Made by a program: the position numbers and the translations under genes. From the NCBI GenBank assembly GCA_023409835.1, contig JAEYQV010000001.1, positions 1-5,534 of the forward strand: a stretch of DNA of 5,534 nt. Direction: 5' to 3'. Source of the DNA: Bacillota bacterium (lineage in GTDB: Bacteria; Bacillota; Clostridia; Lachnospirales; Lachnospiraceae). The notes below the pieces were generated by a model that saw nothing but the letters and a program-made list of their open reading frames with translations, did not search any database and was not told where the DNA came from. This document shows, piece by piece, positions 4,168-5,534 of this stretch; positions within the stretch are counted from its first letter, which is position 1, and every line of letters starts with the position of its first letter.

Positions 4168-5534
4168 ATGAAAACATTACTGGTCGCAATCAATGCGAAA
4201 TATATACATTCCAATCCGGCTGTATATAGTTTGAGGACATATTCGGGTAAATATAAGGAGAATATCGGTATCGCAGAATTTACCATCAATAATACCCGGG
4301 AAGAGATTCTGGCTGAGATTTATAAGGAACAGGCGGAGATGGTGGCCTTTTCCTGCTATATCTGGAATATCGGAATGATAACCGAGCTTGTGAAGGAGCT
4401 AAAGCAGATACAACCTAAGAGTAAGATATGGTGTGGAGGTCCGGAGGTTTCCTACCATTATGCAGAATTTCTTGCCGACAATAAGGCAATTGACGGAATT
4501 GTCATAGGAGAAGGTGAGCAGAGCTTCCTGGAGCTTATGGGATACTATCAGGAGCAGGCAAAGGGGCTGGACAGTATCGAGGGAATCATCTTTAGAGAAA
4601 GTGCCAGGCTGAAGGAAGATTTTCCCGGCCGGGCTGCAGAGGATACGATACCTTTACCGGAGGAGAGTGCCCCGGAAACGACAGAGACCGGTCTACGGCA
4701 GCCCTTGTCCCTGGATGCAGTTCCTTTTCCATATGAGAATATGAAGTTATTTCGTAATAAGATTATCTATTATGAAAGCGGCAGGGGATGTCCCTATTCC
4801 TGCAGCTATTGTTTATCCTCAGTAGACCGGAGGATAAGACTTCGAAGCCTTGAGCTGGTTAAGAGGGAGCTGCAGCTGTTCCTTGATCACCGGGTGGCAC
4901 AGGTTAAGTTTGTAGATCGTACGTTTAACTGTAACAGAAATCATGCCATGGAGATCTGGAATTATATCCGGGAGCATGATAATGGGATTACGAATTTTCA
5001 TTTTGAGATTACAGCAGATCTCTTAACCGGGGAGGAGCTTGCGCTGCTGGCAACTCTTCGTCCCGGACAGGTTCAGCTGGAAATAGGTGTTCAGACGACG
5101 AATCCTGCCACAATGGAAGCAATCCGCAGGAGAGTGGATTATGAAAGACTGGCAGAGAATGTAGAGCATATCAGGAAGGGGCATAACATCCATCAGCATC
5201 TTGATCTTATTGCCGGTCTTCCTCTTGAGGAACTTGATTCCTTTATAAAATCCTTCAATGAGGTTTACCGGCTTAAGCCCGATCAGCTACAGCTTGGGTT
5301 TTTAAAGGTTTTAAAGGGCTCACCCCTCGAGGGCGAACGTGAGCGGTATGGGATTGTAGCTCGCAAGCTCCCACCATATGAGGTTCTGTATACTGCAGCC
5401 CTTTCCTATCGTGAAATACTGCTGCTCAAGGGTGTCTGTGAGATGGTGGAGGTTTATTATAACAGCGGTCAGTTTACCAATTCCGTCCGGTATTTGGAGC
5501 ATTATTATGAGACGCCCTTTGAACTGTATCGGGG
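4168..5534 (+). CDS. B12-binding-type radical SAM protein, DUF4080 group (3'-truncated by window edge)
   Basis: 455 codons are visible, open to the window end. The N-terminal part (1 to about 145) looks like a cobalamin-binding Rossmann-type domain: a first strand TLLVAINAKYIHSNPA, VAFSCYIWN at 59-67, WCGGPEVSYH at 88-97 and GIVIGEGEQSF at 110-120. The DxHxxG motif that supplies a lower cobalt ligand is absent, as in many members of this group. A Pro/Glu/Thr-rich linker (about 148-183) leads to the radical SAM core. There, GRGCPYSCSYC (205-215) holds the CxxxCxxC cluster ligands Cys208, Cys212 and Cys215, followed by VKFVDRTFN (246-254), QLEIGVQTT (303-311) and HLDLIAGLP (344-352). From about 400 on lies the region matching DUF4080. 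Such enzymes use a 4Fe-4S cluster and S-adenosylmethionine for radical chemistry, often methylation, but the substrate is unknown. The ATG at 4168 has AAGGA 6 bases upstream and its own promoter. Confidence 0.9.
   Translation, partial: MKTLLVAINAKYIHSNPAVYSLRTYSGKYKENIGIAEFTINNTREEILAEIYKEQAEMVAFSCYIWNIGMITELVKELKQIQPKSKIWCGGPEVSYHYAEFLADNKAIDGIVIGEGEQSFLELMGYYQEQAKGLDSIEGIIFRESARLKEDFPGRAAEDTIPLPEESAPETTETGLRQPLSLDAVPFPYENMKLFRNKIIYYESGRGCPYSCSYCLSSVDRRIRLRSLELVKRELQLFLDHRVAQVKFVDRTFNCNRNHAMEIWNYIREHDNGITNFHFEITADLLTGEELALLATLRPGQVQLEIGVQTTNPATMEAIRRRVDYERLAENVEHIRKGHNIHQHLDLIAGLPLEELDSFIKSFNEVYRLKPDQLQLGFLKVLKGSPLEGERERYGIVARKLPPYEVLYTAALSYREILLLKGVCEMVEVYYNSGQFTNSVRYLEHYYETPFELYR

Noticed and set aside
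4086..4289. 67-aa minus-strand open frame overlapping the start of the radical SAM gene
   Set aside because: Antisense to a confidently identified coding start and promoter, with no ribosome binding site.
4819..5502. Minus-strand open frames of 60 aa within the radical SAM gene
   Set aside because: Short antisense shadows of a well-supported coding region.

Overview
The window looks like a chromosomal segment of a low-to-moderate GC anaerobic Firmicute, most likely Lachnospiraceae or a related Clostridia lineage. The basis is FtsH sequence style, AGGAGG-type ribosome binding sites, sigma-A type promoters, intrinsic terminators with U-runs, and the mix of accessory protein families (a CmpB-like four-helix membrane protein, a stand-alone DUF2156 protein, a DUF4080 radical SAM protein). 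The lineage is inferred from protein character only. No phage, transposase, CRISPR array, tRNA or rRNA was seen.

Layout. (1) 1-1417, plus strand: the 3' two thirds or more of ftsH, covering the AAA+ ATPase and zinc protease; the membrane-anchoring N-terminus lies upstream of the window. (2) 1418-2358: about 940 bases without a convincing protein gene, but not empty. It starts with a good sigma-A promoter whose -10 lies inside a 16-bp perfect palindrome. This is followed by what looks like a small RNA of about 90-130 nt that ends at a perfect 12-bp terminator hairpin and can display two C-runs in hairpin loops. Next comes a 216-nt imperfect inverted repeat (1646-1861) that can fold as one long rod or as several nested hairpins. 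The remaining part is AT-rich, with a weak terminator-like hairpin and one very short hydrophobic ORF that has a good ribosome binding site. (3) 2359-2787, plus: a 142-aa membrane protein of the CmpB-like 'putative ABC transporter permease' family, ending at a structured terminator. (4) 2859-3082: a convergent intergenic region containing a long, nearly perfect hairpin that probably terminates the minus-strand gene and may act in both directions. (5) 3083-3979, minus: a 298-aa DUF2156 (phosphatidylglycerol lysyltransferase C-terminal-like, GNAT-fold) protein. (6) 3980-4167: a divergent promoter region with one recognisable sigma-A promoter per strand and two short palindromes. (7) 4168-5534, plus: a B12-binding-type radical SAM protein of the DUF4080 group, cut by the window end.

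The four protein genes do not form an operon: each sits in its own transcription unit, bounded by hairpin terminators and separate promoters. ftsH is a membrane quality-control housekeeping gene; the other three are of unknown or poorly known function, and nothing in the sequence shows that they act in one pathway. The parts most worth following up are non-coding: the palindrome-controlled candidate sRNA with C-rich loops, and the 216-nt hairpin element next to it.
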